Source of the DNA: Roseomonas sp. GC11
GTDB taxonomy: Bacteria > Pseudomonadota > Alphaproteobacteria > Acetobacterales > Acetobacteraceae
Direction: 5' to 3'
DNA: 64,000 nucleotides
Assembly: GCF_024437745.1 (NCBI RefSeq)
Contig: NZ_JANFNY010000003.1
Location: forward strand, 1 to 64,000
The notes beneath the pieces are model-generated. The model saw nothing but the letters and a program-made list of their open reading frames with translations. It ran no database searches and was not told the DNA's origin. The position numbers and the translations under genes were made by a program. The number at the start of each line of letters is the position of its first letter. Position 1 is the stretch's first letter. Positions 1-8,806 of the stretch are shown here, one piece after another.

Positions 1-76
1 TGGAAACCCATCTGAAGGCGGGTGCAGGGGACCCTGTCCCCTGCTGGGGGAGTTTGAGGGGGCAAAGCCCCCTCAA
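1..76. repeat. Dispersed GC hairpin repeat, copy 1 (cut by window edge)
   Basis: Two perfect stem-loops lie side by side: GCAGGGGAC/GTCCCCTGC at 24-32 and 36-44, and TTGAGGGGGC/GCCCCCTCAA at 54-63 and 67-76. The same modules recur near 19.8 kb, and related ones near 55.0, 58.4 and 62.8 kb. The second stem contains the hpd stop codon, so it probably acts as a 3'-end or terminator structure. No T-run follows, so a standard intrinsic terminator is not proven. Confidence 0.7.
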
Positions 77-1203
77 GCCGATGCCGCAGCCTTCTCCCGC
101 CCGGGTGCAGCGATGACGCCCCGGCGGATCTGGTCTTCCTCGATGCTTTCGAACAGCGCGCGGAAATTGCCCTCGCCGAAGCCGTCATCCCCCTTGCGCT
201 GGATGAACTCGAAAAAGACGGGCCCGATGACATTGGCGGAGAAAATCTGCAGCAGCAGCCGGGCCTGCCTGTGCTCCACCACGCCCTCGCCATCCACCAG
301 GATGCCGTTCTGCTTCAGCCGCGCGAGGTCCTCGCCATGGCCCGGCAGGCGGGCATCGACGCGCTCATAATAGGTGGCCGGCGGCGCGGGCATGAAGTTC
401 AGCCCCGCGCCGCGCAGCCCCTCGATGGTGCCGTAAATATCGTTGCAGCCACAGGCGATATGCTGGATGCCCTCGCCCTTGTAGGCGCGCAGATATTCCT
501 CGATCTGGCTTTCATCATCCGCGCTTTCGTTCAGCGGGATGCGGATGCGCCCGTCCGGGCTGGTCAGGGCACGGGAGAAGAGGCCGGTATATTCGCCCTT
601 GATGTCGAAATAGCGGATCTGCCGGAAGTTGAAGAGCTTGGCATAGAATGCGTACCAGACATCCATCCGGCCGCGATAGACGTTGTGCGTCAGGTGGTCG
701 ATGTAGAACAGCCCGGCCCCCTGCGGCGCCGGCTCGCGCTCCACCAGCCAGACGAAATCATTCTCGTCATAGACCGAGCCGGCATCGCCATAGCGGTCCA
801 CGAAATAGAGCAGGCTGCCGCCGATGCCCTTGATGGCCGGCACGTTGAGGGTGCGCCCCTCTTCCGCCGGCTCGGCGCCCAGCTCCAGGGCGCGGCGATA
901 GGCGTGCTGCGCATCCACCACGCGAAAGCCCATGGAAGGCACGCTCGGCCCATGCGCCGCGGCGAAGCGGGTGGCATGGCTGCCCGGCTCCTCGTTCAGC
1001 AGGTAATTGATGTCGCCCTGGCGGTAGAGGGTGACCGCCTGGCTGCGGTGCCGCGCCACGGCGGTGAAGCCCATCTGGCGGAACAGCGCATGCAGCGTCT
1101 CGGGCTCGGGATGCGCGTATTCGACGAAGGCGAAGCCATCCGTGCCCATCGGATTGTGCTCGCTGATCACCGGGCGCGGGGCATCGTGGGGAAACGGACC
1201 CAT
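73..1203 (-). CDS. hpd: 4-hydroxyphenylpyruvate dioxygenase
   Basis: This non-haem Fe(II) enzyme turns 4-hydroxyphenylpyruvate into homogentisate in cytoplasmic tyrosine catabolism. The 376-residue protein has the usual bacterial length with two VOC-type halves. The expected iron ligands are His170 in IDHLTHN, His248 in GIQHIA and Glu332 in [18 protein letters not shown], the most diagnostic stretch of the family. The homogentisate pathway genes (hmgA, fumarylacetoacetase) are not adjacent; the FAH-fold gene at 28.5 kb belongs to another operon. A dyad with 7-bp arms lies about 60-80 bp upstream of the start. The stop codon sits inside a hairpin repeat. Confidence 0.96.
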   Translation of the reverse strand: MGPFPHDAPRPVISEHNPMGTDGFAFVEYAHPEPETLHALFRQMGFTAVARHRSQAVTLYRQGDINYLLNEEPGSHATRFAAAHGPSVPSMGFRVVDAQHAYRRALELGAEPAEEGRTLNVPAIKGIGGSLLYFVDRYGDAGSVYDENDFVWLVEREPAPQGAGLFYIDHLTHNVYRGRMDVWYAFYAKLFNFRQIRYFDIKGEYTGLFSRALTSPDGRIRIPLNESADDESQIEEYLRAYKGEGIQHIACGCNDIYGTIEGLRGAGLNFMPAPPATYYERVDARLPGHGEDLARLKQNGILVDGEGVVEHRQARLLLQIFSANVIGPVFFEFIQRKGDDGFGEGNFRALFESIEEDQIRRGVIAAPGREKAAASA

Positions 1204-1262
1204 GGAGGCTTCCTTCCTGCTTCTTCTGCGGGAAGGCTAGGCGAGGCGCCGCGCATCGTGTG

Positions 1263-1284
1263 TGCATAATGGGGCGCTTATGCA
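1263..1284. promoter_or_regulatory. Dyad upstream of hpd
   Basis: TGCATAA (1263-1269) and TTATGCA (1278-1284) form a perfect inverted repeat with an 8-bp spacer, about 60-80 bp upstream of the hpd start codon. The arms are AT-rich in a GC-rich setting, as expected of an operator for a dimeric repressor or activator. No regulator gene is adjacent, so the binding protein is unknown. Confidence 0.45.
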
Positions 1285-1350
1285 TGGGGCGTGCGGGATC
1301 CGTGCGGGGTTTTCAGAAAACACGCATGGATCATGCAGGGAAAGGAAAGG

Positions 1351-1424
1351 GGTTCTTTTTTGGAAAAAAGAACCAAAAAACTTTTCTCCGTTGGCGTCCC
1401 GCCTCAGGATCGAGGCGGGACGCC
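1351..1424. repeat. Dispersed A/T-hairpin plus GC-hairpin repeat, copy 1
   Basis: GGTTCTTTTTT (1351-1361) and AAAAAAGAACC (1364-1374) form an 11-bp stem. A 13-bp perfect stem follows, GGCGTCCCGCCTC (1393-1405) with GAGGCGGGACGCC (1412-1424). The element lies just past the stop codon of the permease gene (ending at 1436), between it and the hpd promoter. The same two modules occur at 10783-10855 in opposite orientation. Position and form suggest a transcription terminator, but the repeat itself is dispersed. Confidence 0.75.
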
Positions 1425-1435
1425 AGACTGAGAAG

Positions 1436-2287
1436 TCAGCCTTTACGGCGGACCAGCAGGCTGGAGGCCAGCGTCAGCACCAGCGTCGCCGTCATCAGGA
1501 TGAAGGCCACGGCGGCGCCAAAGGGCCAGTTGTTCTGCTCGATCACCTGGCCATAGACCAAGGGGCCCATGGTCTGGAAACGCGGGCCGCCGATCAGCAC
1601 CGGCGTGGCATAGGCGTTCATCCCCAGGATGAAGGTGAGGATGCAGCCCGCCGCGATGCCCGGCGCCGCCAGCGGCACCAGCACGCGGCGGATCATCGCC
1701 GACGGTGGCGCGCCCAGGTTGAAGGCCGCCTCCTCCAGCGCGCGGTCGATGCCCTCGATCACGCTTTGCAGGCTCAGCACCATGAAAGGCAGGTTCACCG
1801 CGGTGATGCCGATCACCACCGCCGTCTCAGTGAACATGATGTCGAGCGGCACGGAGAGAAAGCCCAGGCCGAGGAGGGAGGCATTCACCACGCCCTTGGC
1901 GCCGAAGGCCACCATCCAACCCGCCGCGCGCACCGCATTGCCGACGAAGAGCGGCAGCACCACGGCGATCAGCAGCAGCGGCTTGTGGCGGCTCTGCGTC
2001 CGCGCCAGCACATAGGCGAGCGGGAAGCCGGCAACGAGGCAGATCACCGTCACCAGCGCGGCGATGCGGAAGGTGCGCCACAGCACGGTGGTGTAGAACG
2101 GGTCGGTGAAGAACTTGACGTAGTTCTCCAGCGTCACCGCCTCCACCATGAACTGCCCCGGGATGAAGGCATTCAGGCTGTAGCGGAACAGCAGCGCCAG
2201 CGGCACCAGCAGCGTCAGCGCGACAAAGATCGTGGCCGGCAGCACCAGGGCCGCGGCGCTGCCACGGCCCCGTGTCCCCAGGCTCAT
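1436..2287 (-). CDS. ABC transporter permease, PotB-like
   Basis: Inner-membrane permease of a polyamine/opine-type ABC importer, 283 residues with about six hydrophobic segments. The EAA loop (EEAAFNLGAPPSAMIRRVLVPL) that contacts the ATPase lies in the second half. The open frame extends upstream, but the ATG at 2287 is chosen because the protein then begins with a normal short cytoplasmic leader and membrane helix, and because it overlaps the stop of the binding-protein gene in an ATGA junction. It is the last gene of a four-gene operon and is followed by a hairpin repeat. Confidence 0.9.
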   Translation of the reverse strand: MSLGTRGRGSAAALVLPATIFVALTLLVPLALLFRYSLNAFIPGQFMVEAVTLENYVKFFTDPFYTTVLWRTFRIAALVTVICLVAGFPLAYVLARTQSRHKPLLLIAVVLPLFVGNAVRAAGWMVAFGAKGVVNASLLGLGFLSVPLDIMFTETAVVIGITAVNLPFMVLSLQSVIEGIDRALEEAAFNLGAPPSAMIRRVLVPLAAPGIAAGCILTFILGMNAYATPVLIGGPRFQTMGPLVYGQVIEQNNWPFGAAVAFILMTATLVLTLASSLLVRRKG

Positions 2288-3327
2288 GCCTTGAAGACCT
2301 TGTCCCACCACTCCTTCATCGCCGCGTTCTCGCGCGCGAGATAGGCGTAGTCGAGATCGACGAGCCGCTTCTGCTCCGCCTCGGTGAAGCCGATGCGCGC
2401 CTGCAGCGCGGGCTCGACGCGGGCATTCGACACGGTGGGGTTGAAGCCCATATCGACGGCGAAGGCCTCCTGCGCCGACTTCTCCAGCATGGCATCCATA
2501 TAGGCATAGGCGCCGGCCTTGTTGGGCGCGTTCTTCTGGATGAGGAAGCCGCTGACATACATCGGGATGCCCTCGGCCGGGGCGACCGTCTCCAGCGGAA
2601 TGCCGGCATTCTGCCACTGCACGCCGCGCGCCTTCCACATCATGCCGAGGGCGATCTCCTCGGTTTTCATCGCCTGGGCGAAAGCCTCATTGGTGGGGTA
2701 GAGGCGGGCGCCGGCCTTCTTGGCCTCCAGCAGCAGCGGCTTGCCCTTGTCGATGTCGGAGACGCTGCCGCCCGCCGCCAGCGCCGCGGCGACCATCACG
2801 AACTGATACTGGATGTCGATGAAGCCGATCTTCGCCCCATGCTTCGGGTCAATCGCCTCGCGGAAGCCCGCCGGCTTCTCCACCAGCTTCGGGTTATAGA
2901 GCACCACCTTGCCCGAATAGATGTGGCCGATGCCGTATTTGTAGCGCATCGCCGGCAGGATGTTGGCGGCGTTGGCGAGCTTGGTGTAGTCGATCTCCTC
3001 CGCCGCGCCGGCCTCGCCGATCTCGTGGATATTGGCGGCGGAGAAGCCCTGGATGTCCACCGTGCCGCGCGGCAGGCGGCGCTCGGCCATTACCTTGGCG
3101 CGGCGCGGCGCGTCGGAGGCCTGGTCCTGCACCACCTCCCAGCCCTTCGGCGTGAGCAGCGGCTCCTCGATATTCTTGGTCAGCAGGCGCGCATAGTCGC
3201 CGCCCCAGGTGCCGACCACGACACGGCCGGCGGCCAGGGCCGGGCGGGGCAGGGCGGGCAGCGCCGCCGCGGCGCCGAGGCCAAGCAGCGCGGCGCGGCG
3301 GCCGATGGGGGCATGGAAGGTGCTCAT
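2284..3327 (-). CDS. ABC transporter substrate-binding protein, PotD/family 1 type
   Basis: Periplasmic receptor of the polyamine-type importer, 347 residues. The N-terminus carries a twin-arginine leader (GRRAALLGLGAAAALPAL) with a likely cleavage after ALA near residue 32. The mature part begins VVVGTWGGDY, typical of iron/putrescine/opine family 1 solute-binding proteins. The ligand cannot be read from sequence. The gene sits between the ATPase gene (28-bp gap) and the PotB-like permease gene (4-bp overlap). Confidence 0.9.
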   Translation of the reverse strand: MSTFHAPIGRRAALLGLGAAAALPALPRPALAAGRVVVGTWGGDYARLLTKNIEEPLLTPKGWEVVQDQASDAPRRAKVMAERRLPRGTVDIQGFSAANIHEIGEAGAAEEIDYTKLANAANILPAMRYKYGIGHIYSGKVVLYNPKLVEKPAGFREAIDPKHGAKIGFIDIQYQFVMVAAALAAGGSVSDIDKGKPLLLEAKKAGARLYPTNEAFAQAMKTEEIALGMMWKARGVQWQNAGIPLETVAPAEGIPMYVSGFLIQKNAPNKAGAYAYMDAMLEKSAQEAFAVDMGFNPTVSNARVEPALQARIGFTEAEQKRLVDLDYAYLARENAAMKEWWDKVFKA

Positions 3328-3355
3328 CGTGAAGGCTCTCCGCTCAGGTGGGACA

Positions 3356-4447
3356 TCAGGCCGCTTCGGGGAAGACCATGCCAGCCTCGCGCGGCCAGCC
3401 GATGGTCACGCGCTCGCCGGGCGCCGCGGCGGGGCGGCCGGCACGGTTGGGCAGGTGGAGCACCACGCGCTCGGCGGCGGAGAGGCGCACATGCACTTCC
3501 AGCACCGGGCCGAGATAGGAGGTGAATTCGACCGTGCCGGGAAGCAGGTTCTCCTCCGCCCCCGTGGTGGCCCCCGTGGTGGCTCCGGCGGCGGACACGT
3601 TGGCGGAAAGGCTGATGGCCTCCGGCCGCACCGCCAGCACGGCGGGGCCGGGCGGAATGGCGGGGTCGCAGAGCAGGCGCAGCCCGCCCGCGCTCTCGAA
3701 TTCGCCCGGCGCGGTGACGCGCCCGCCCAGCATCGTGCTTCGGCCGACGAAGCCGGCGACGAAGCGGTCCGCCGGGCGCTCATAGAGGTCGCGCTGGGAG
3801 CCGACCTGGCGGATGCGCCCCTCGGCCATCACCACCAGCCGGTCGGCCATGGTCAGCGCCTCTTCCTGGTCATGCGTGACCATGATGGCGGTGAGGCCGA
3901 GCTGCTGCTGGAGCTGGCGGATTTCCACCCGCACCTCCTCGCGCAGCTTGGCGTCGAGGTTGGAGAGCGGCTCGTCCAGCAGCAGCACATCGGGGCGGAT
4001 GGCCAGGGCGCGCGCCAGCGCCACGCGCTGCTGCTGCCCGCCCGAGAGCTGGCGCGGATAGCGCGCGGCATATGGCGCGAGCCGCACCATGCCGAGCGCC
4101 TCCAGCGCGCGGGCCTCGCGCTCGGCCTTGGGCACCTTCCGCATCTCCAGCCCGAAGGCGACATTCTCGGCCACCGTCATATGCGGGAAGAGGGCGTAGT
4201 TCTGGAACACCATGCCCGTGCTGCGGCGCCAGGGCGGGCTGCGGGTGATATCGGCCTCGCCCAGCCGGATGCTGCCGGCGCTGGGCTCGATGAAGCCCGC
4301 GACCATGCGCAGCGTCGTCGTCTTGCCACAGCCCGAGGGGCCGAGCAGGACAAGGAATTCACCATCCGGCACGTCAAGCGTGACATCGCGCACCGTGGTG
4401 ACGGCGCCGTATTGCTTGCAGAGGCCGTTGAGTTCGAGACGCGCCAT
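3356..4447 (-). CDS. ABC transporter ATP-binding protein, PotA-like
   Basis: Cytoplasmic ATPase energising the importer, 363 residues. Walker A is GPSGCGKTTT at residues 36-45, the signature LSGGQQQR at 134-141, Walker B VLLLDEP at 154-160 and the switch His at 192 (THDQEEA). A C-terminal TOBE/OB region follows, as in PotA, FbpC and MalK proteins. A 12-bp unit repeated twice (3559-3582) encodes a TTGATTGA loop near residues 288-296 of that domain and looks like a slippage product. The upstream permease gene ends 4 bp before this start. Confidence 0.95.
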   Translation of the reverse strand: MARLELNGLCKQYGAVTTVRDVTLDVPDGEFLVLLGPSGCGKTTTLRMVAGFIEPSAGSIRLGEADITRSPPWRRSTGMVFQNYALFPHMTVAENVAFGLEMRKVPKAEREARALEALGMVRLAPYAARYPRQLSGGQQQRVALARALAIRPDVLLLDEPLSNLDAKLREEVRVEIRQLQQQLGLTAIMVTHDQEEALTMADRLVVMAEGRIRQVGSQRDLYERPADRFVAGFVGRSTMLGGRVTAPGEFESAGGLRLLCDPAIPPGPAVLAVRPEAISLSANVSAAGATTGATTGAEENLLPGTVEFTSYLGPVLEVHVRLSAAERVVLHLPNRAGRPAAAPGERVTIGWPREAGMVFPEAA

Positions 4448-4451
4448 GGCC

Positions 4452-5258
4452 TCACACCACCTGGGAGAGTTTGACGAAACGGTCCGTCACCAGCATGGCG
4501 AGGCCGATCAGCACGATCTGCAGCAGCGACACGGCGGCGACGGTGGGGTCGATCTTCCACGCGAGATACTGGAGGATGGCGATGGGCAGCGTGGTCTGCC
4601 CGGGCCCGACCAGGAAGAGGCTGGCCTCCAGATTGCCGAAGGAGGTGACGAAGCCGAACAGCGCGCCGGCCACCAGCCCGGGGCGGATCGCCGGCAGGGT
4701 GACGCGGCGGAAGGTGGTGAAGGGCGGGGCGCCGAGATTCATCGCCGCCTCCTCGATCGCCGGGTTCAGCGTGGCGAGGCTCGCCGTCACCAGCCGCACC
4801 GCCCAGGGGATGACGACCAGGGTATGGGCCAGCACCAGCCCGGTGGTGGAGCCGAGCAGCGGCCATTCGGTGGCCATCTCGATTTCCAGCTCGCCGACAT
4901 AGAAGGCGGCGCCCAGCACGATGCCGGGCACCACCAGCGGCATCAGCAGCAGCGTGTTGAGCACGCCGCGCAGCGGCAGGCGGCTGCGCACCAGGGCCAG
5001 GCTCGCCGGCACCGCCAGCAGCAGGCCGATGGCCGTGGCCAGCAGGCTGACGCGCAGGCTGAGCAGGAAGCCGGCGGCGAAGCCGCGATTGGCCGGAATG
5101 GCGGCGAACCATTGCAGCGAATAGCCCTCCGGCGGGAAGGCCGGGATTTCCTGGCGGAAGAAGGCCAGCCACATCACCAGCAGCAGCGGCAGGAGGATGA
5201 AGCCGAGGCCGAGGCCCGCCGCCCCGTTCAGCGCCCAGCGCCGCAGATGGCGCGGCAT
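4452..5258 (-). CDS. ABC transporter permease, PotC-like
   Basis: Second inner-membrane permease of the importer, 268 residues, about six membrane helices with the conserved loop EEAAMNLGAPPFTTFRRVTL. It is the first gene of the minus-strand operon (permease, ATPase, receptor, permease), so its start marks the end of the leader. The order, with the binding protein third and a permease on each flank, differs from E. coli potABCD, but all four parts of a working transporter are present. The 640 bp upstream are non-coding and rich in hairpins. Confidence 0.9.
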   Translation of the reverse strand: MPRHLRRWALNGAAGLGLGFILLPLLLVMWLAFFRQEIPAFPPEGYSLQWFAAIPANRGFAAGFLLSLRVSLLATAIGLLLAVPASLALVRSRLPLRGVLNTLLLMPLVVPGIVLGAAFYVGELEIEMATEWPLLGSTTGLVLAHTLVVIPWAVRLVTASLATLNPAIEEAAMNLGAPPFTTFRRVTLPAIRPGLVAGALFGFVTSFGNLEASLFLVGPGQTTLPIAILQYLAWKIDPTVAAVSLLQIVLIGLAMLVTDRFVKLSQVV

Positions 5259-5899
5259 CAGGCCGGGGCCTTCGGGTGGGGCGGGGCCGCCGGGCGGGCA
5301 GGGGTCTGGGGCATCATGGGCATGGCGGTGGGCTGAGGATCACGGGGAGGGAAGGAGCGCGGCGGAAGGGCCGTTCATGGCGGTGATCCCGGCGGGAAGA
5401 ATGAGCCGGGAGTGAAGGTGCTTAAAAACAAACACGCAAGCATGTTTTTGGAGCCGGTCCCGCAAAAGCGGGCCGCGCGCGCCCTTCGGGCGGCCGGGAC
5501 TGCCTGCCCGGCAAGCGGAATGCCCGCCCTTTGACCGGCCGGACCTGAAAAAAGCCCCCGCCCGGGGGAGGGCGGGGGCAGGCACCGCCTTCCGCCGGGG
5601 AGGAAGAGAGGAAGCGGAGGGCCGGGCACGGGGGCGTTCAGCCCCGCGCGCCGCCCATCCTGTGCCGCGGGGCGCGCGGCCGTCTTGCCGGATTCAACCC
5701 TTCCGCGCGGCGTGCCGGGCAAGAGGCGCCGGCATGCCGGCGGGAACAGGCCGAAAAGAACCCGCACGGAAAAAACAGGTCCGAAGCATCCAAGCCGCGT
5801 GGCGCGAAAGCCCCCACCCTGGCGCCCATGGCCCCACCCTCCGCCCCGGCCCGGGGCGCAGCGTGCGGGCCGGATGCTTTTTCCAAAAGGACCGGATCC
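5259..5899. other. Structured intergenic region between ABC operon and cysteine hydrolase
   Basis: I find no convincing gene in this 641-bp divergent gap. It holds several stem-loops: an A/T-rich one near 5423-5450 (AAAAACA/TGTTTTT arms), CCCGC-AAAA-GCGGG near 5459-5472, and a strong GC stem at 5554-5579. An 81-codon minus-strand frame covers 5340-5585 but has no recognisable domain and is Pro/Arg/Gly-rich like other chance frames. The region must hold the promoters of both divergent operons; AAAAGGA just before 5900 is the hydrolase ribosome-binding site. Confidence 0.5.
5548..5579 (-). terminator. Minus-strand intrinsic terminator
   Basis: GCCCCCGCCC (5554-5563) and GGGCGGGGGC (5570-5579) form a perfect 10-bp GC stem. 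On the minus strand it is followed directly by six T residues (A-run at 5548-5553 as written). This is the best standard rho-independent terminator in the window. No annotated minus-strand gene ends here, and it lies about 290 bp upstream of the ABC operon start, so it could end a small RNA or act as a leader attenuator. Confidence 0.6.
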
Positions 5900-6553
5900 A
5901 TGGCCCTCACCGCGACCCCGACCCCCGGCAAGCTGCTGCTCAGCCCCGCCGACCATACCCTGATCATGATCGACTTCCAGTCGCAGATGGCCTTCGCGAC
6001 GAAGTCGATCGACCCGGTGGCGCTGCGCAACAATGCCGCCCTGGTGGCCTCCGCCGCCGCCGGCTTCGGCGTTTCCACCATCCTCACCACGGTCGCCGAG
6101 AAGTCCTTCTCCGGCCCGATGTTCTCCGAGGTCACCGAGCCCTTCCCCGGCCAGGCGCTGCTCGACCGCACCTCGATGAACACCTGGGAGGATGCGGCGG
6201 TGATCGCCGAGGTCAACCGCATCGGCAAGCCGCGCATCGTGCTGGCCGGGCTGTGGACCTCGGTCTGCATCGTCGGCCCCGCGCTGTCGGCCATCGACCA
6301 GGGCTTCGAGGTCTATGTCATCGCCGATGCCTGCGGCGATGTCTCGACCGAGGCGCATGAGCGCGCGGTGGAGCGCATGGTGCAGGCCGGCGCGCGGCCG
6401 ATGACCTCGCTCCAGTACCTGCTCGAACTCCAGCGCGACTGGGCGCGCGGCGAGACCTACGAGCTGACGACCGGCATCGCCAAGAAGTTCGGCGGCGGCT
6501 ACGGCCTTGGCATCATCTACGCCAAGACGATGTTCGGCGCCCACGAAGGCTGA
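5900..6553 (+). CDS. Isochorismatase-family cysteine hydrolase (YcaC-like)
   Basis: A 217-residue cytoplasmic hydrolase of the isochorismatase-like fold. Asp25 (IDFQSQM), Lys68 (VAEKS) and Cys123 (LWTSVCIVGPALS) match the Asp-Lys-Cys triad of the family. Similarity is closest in style to YcaC proteins, whose substrate is unknown. The frame continues 24 codons upstream, but the ATG at 5900 is preferred because AAAAGGA lies at proper spacing before it. It is the first gene of a tightly packed operon with XapX, amidohydrolase, DoxX and MFS genes. Confidence 0.85.
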   Translation: MALTATPTPGKLLLSPADHTLIMIDFQSQMAFATKSIDPVALRNNAALVASAAAGFGVSTILTTVAEKSFSGPMFSEVTEPFPGQALLDRTSMNTWEDAAVIAEVNRIGKPRIVLAGLWTSVCIVGPALSAIDQGFEVYVIADACGDVSTEAHERAVERMVQAGARPMTSLQYLLELQRDWARGETYELTTGIAKKFGGGYGLGIIYAKTMFGAHEG

Positions 6554-6576
6554 TCGGACCCGCCGTGGAGGCCATG

Positions 6577-6849
6577 ATGATGAAGCCCTATCTGCTCTCG
6601 CTCGGGGCCGGTCTGCTGGTGGGCGTGGTCTACAGCCTGCTGGATGTCCGCTCCCCCGCGCCGCCGGTGGTGGCGCTGGTCGGCCTCCTCGGCATCCTGC
6701 TCGGGGAGCAGATCGTCCCCGTGGCGAAGCGCCTGATGGCCGGCCACCCGCCCAGCCTCGCCGTGCTGCGCGAGGAATGCACCGCGCATCTCTTCGGCCC
6801 GCTGCCTGGCCGCGGCACGCCGCCGCAGAACCCGGACCGGGCGGGATGA
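6577..6849 (+). CDS. XapX domain protein (DUF1427)
   Basis: A small membrane protein of about 90 residues. The first 50 residues, with SLGAGLLVGVVYSLLDVRSP and PVVALVGLLGILLGEQ, form two membrane segments matching the XapX domain. Its function is unknown. A GTG at 6565 and ATGs at 6574, 6577 and 6580 are all in frame; GTGGAG at 6565-6570 looks like the ribosome-binding site, favouring 6577 or 6580. The stop overlaps the next start in an ATGA junction. The roughly 40-residue tail is polar and not part of the core domain. Confidence 0.8.
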   Translation: MMKPYLLSLGAGLLVGVVYSLLDVRSPAPPVVALVGLLGILLGEQIVPVAKRLMAGHPPSLAVLREECTAHLFGPLPGRGTPPQNPDRAG

Positions 6850-8804
6850 GCCCGCCGCCGACACGCCGCGCCATCGCCGGGGGCCTCGCGGCCCTCGGCT
6901 TCGCCCTTTCCAGCCGGAGCCCCGCCATGGCCGCCGACACCGCCCCCGACATGATCCTGCACAATGGCCGGATCACCACGCTCGACCGCGCCAACCCGGC
7001 ACCGCAGGCCGTCGCCATCACCGCCGGGCGCTTCAGCGCGGTGGGCGATGCGCGCGAGATCCTGCCCAGCGCCGGCCCTGCCACGCGGGTGATCGACCTC
7101 GGCGGGCGGCGGCTGATCCCCGGCCTGTTCGACAACCACCTGCACCTGATCCGTGGCGGGCTGAACTTCAACATGGAGCTGCGCTGGGATGGCGTGCGCA
7201 GCCTGGCCGACGCGATGGCGATGCTGAAGGCCCAGGCCGCCATCACCCCGCCGCCGCAATGGGTGCGCATCGTCGGCGGCTTCACCGAGCACCAGTTCGC
7301 CGAGAAGCGCCTGCCGACCCTGGAAGAGATCAACGCCGCCGCGCCGGACACGCCCGTCTTCATCCTGCATCTCTATGACCGCGCGCTGCTGAACGCCGCC
7401 GCGCTGCGCGCCGTGGGCTATGGCCGGGACACGCCGAACCCGCCGGGCGGCGAGATCCAGCGCGCGCCCGACGGCACGCCCACCGGCCTGCTGCTGGCGA
7501 AGCCGAATGCCACCATCCTCTACGCCACGCTGGCGCGCGGGCCGAAGCTGCCCTTCGACTACCAGCTGAATTCGACGCGCCATTTCATGCGCGACCTCAA
7601 CCGCCTCGGCGTCACCAGCGCCATCGATGCCGGCGGCGGCTCGCAGAACTACCCGGAGGATTACGAGGTCATCCGCAAGCTGGCCGAGGATGGCGAGCTG
7701 ACGGTGCGCATCGCCTACAACCTCTTCACCCAGAAGCCCAAGCAGGAAAAAGACGACTTCCTGCGCTGGACGGCGGAGAACACATACCAGCAGGGCGACG
7801 ATTATTTCCGCCTGAATGGCGCCGGCGAGATGCTGGCCTATTCCGCCGCCGACTTCGAGGATTTCCGCGTCGAGCGCCCGGAGATGCCGGCCTCGATGGA
7901 GGACGACCTGGAAGGCGTGGTCCGCGTGCTGGTGCAGAACCGCTGGCCCTGGCGGCTGCACGCCACCTATGACCAGACCATCAGCCGCGCCCTCGACGTC
8001 TTCGAGAAGGTCGATGCGGAGATGCCGATCGGCGATCTGCACTGGATCTTCGACCATGCCGAGACGGTGAGCGAGAAATCCCTGGAGCGCATCGCGCGGC
8101 TCGGCGGCGGCGTCGCCGTGCAGCACCGCATGGCCTACCAGGGCGAATATTTCGTCGAGCGCTACGGCGCCCAGGCGGCCGAGGCGACGCCGCCGGTCGC
8201 GAAGATGCTGGAGATGGGGGTGAAGGTCTCCGCCGGCACGGATGCGACGCGCGTGGCCTCCTACAACCCCTGGGTCGCCCTCTATTGGCTGACCACCGGC
8301 AGGACCATCGGCGGGATGCGCATCACGCCCGAGCGCAACACGCTGGACCGCGAGACGGCGCTGCGCATGCTGACCGAGAAGGTCACCTGGTTCTCCAACG
8401 AGGAAGGCCGCAAGGGCAGCATCATGGTCGGCCAGCTCGCCGACCTCGCCGTGCTGGACCGCGACTATTTCAACGTGCCGGGCGAGGAGATCCAGGACAT
8501 CACCGCCGTGCTCACGGTGGTGGGCGGGCGCGTGGTGCATGGCGCGGGCGACTATGCGCCACTCGCCCCCGCCTTGCCGCCGGCCATGCCGGACTGGTCG
8601 CCGGTGCGCCGCTTCGGCGGCTACCAGGACCGCCACGCGGCGGCGCCGGCGGGGAAAGGTGCCTTCGCCCGCCTCGTCTCCTGCTGCGCCACGGCCTGCG
8701 GCGTGCACGGGCATGACCATGCCCGCGCCTGGGGCGCCGCCACGCCCGCCGGGCAGGATGGCGGCTTCTGGGGGGCGCTCGGCTGCTCCTGCTGGGCCTT
8801 CTGA
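6846..8804 (+). CDS. Tat-exported amidohydrolase 3 family protein (YtcJ/AepA-like)
   Basis: A 652-residue metal-dependent hydrolase. The N-terminus carries RRAIAGGLAALGFAL, a probable Tat signal, so it likely acts in the periplasm. Metal ligands include His98 and His100 (FDNHLHL); further His and the catalytic Asp (GTDATR) lie toward the C-terminus, as in the amidohydrolase 3 family. The start at 6846 overlaps the xapX stop by 4 bp; the frame is open further upstream but inside other genes. The last 50 residues are unusual, with CCATACGVHGHDHA and a terminal GCSCWAF. The substrate is unknown. Confidence 0.85.
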   Translation: MSPPPTRRAIAGGLAALGFALSSRSPAMAADTAPDMILHNGRITTLDRANPAPQAVAITAGRFSAVGDAREILPSAGPATRVIDLGGRRLIPGLFDNHLHLIRGGLNFNMELRWDGVRSLADAMAMLKAQAAITPPPQWVRIVGGFTEHQFAEKRLPTLEEINAAAPDTPVFILHLYDRALLNAAALRAVGYGRDTPNPPGGEIQRAPDGTPTGLLLAKPNATILYATLARGPKLPFDYQLNSTRHFMRDLNRLGVTSAIDAGGGSQNYPEDYEVIRKLAEDGELTVRIAYNLFTQKPKQEKDDFLRWTAENTYQQGDDYFRLNGAGEMLAYSAADFEDFRVERPEMPASMEDDLEGVVRVLVQNRWPWRLHATYDQTISRALDVFEKVDAEMPIGDLHWIFDHAETVSEKSLERIARLGGGVAVQHRMAYQGEYFVERYGAQAAEATPPVAKMLEMGVKVSAGTDATRVASYNPWVALYWLTTGRTIGGMRITPERNTLDRETALRMLTEKVTWFSNEEGRKGSIMVGQLADLAVLDRDYFNVPGEEIQDITAVLTVVGGRVVHGAGDYAPLAPALPPAMPDWSPVRRFGGYQDRHAAAPAGKGAFARLVSCCATACGVHGHDHARAWGAATPAGQDGGFWGALGCSCWAF

Positions 8805-8806
8805 GC

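Noticed and set aside
1436-2638. A longer 400-residue version of the PotB-like permease
   Set aside because: The extra N-terminal part is antisense-like, Arg/Gly-rich and overlaps the binding-protein gene by 350 bp; the ATG at 2287 gives a normal permease.
5580-5899. Possible small structural RNA such as SRP RNA or 6S RNA in the divergent gap
   Set aside because: I looked for the conserved SRP core and other known signatures on both strands and did not find them. Only generic stem-loops remain.
5375-7363. A 662-codon minus-strand open frame
   Set aside because: It is antisense to the cysteine hydrolase, XapX and amidohydrolase genes, which have good motifs and starts. The product is low-complexity Arg/Gly/Ala-rich.
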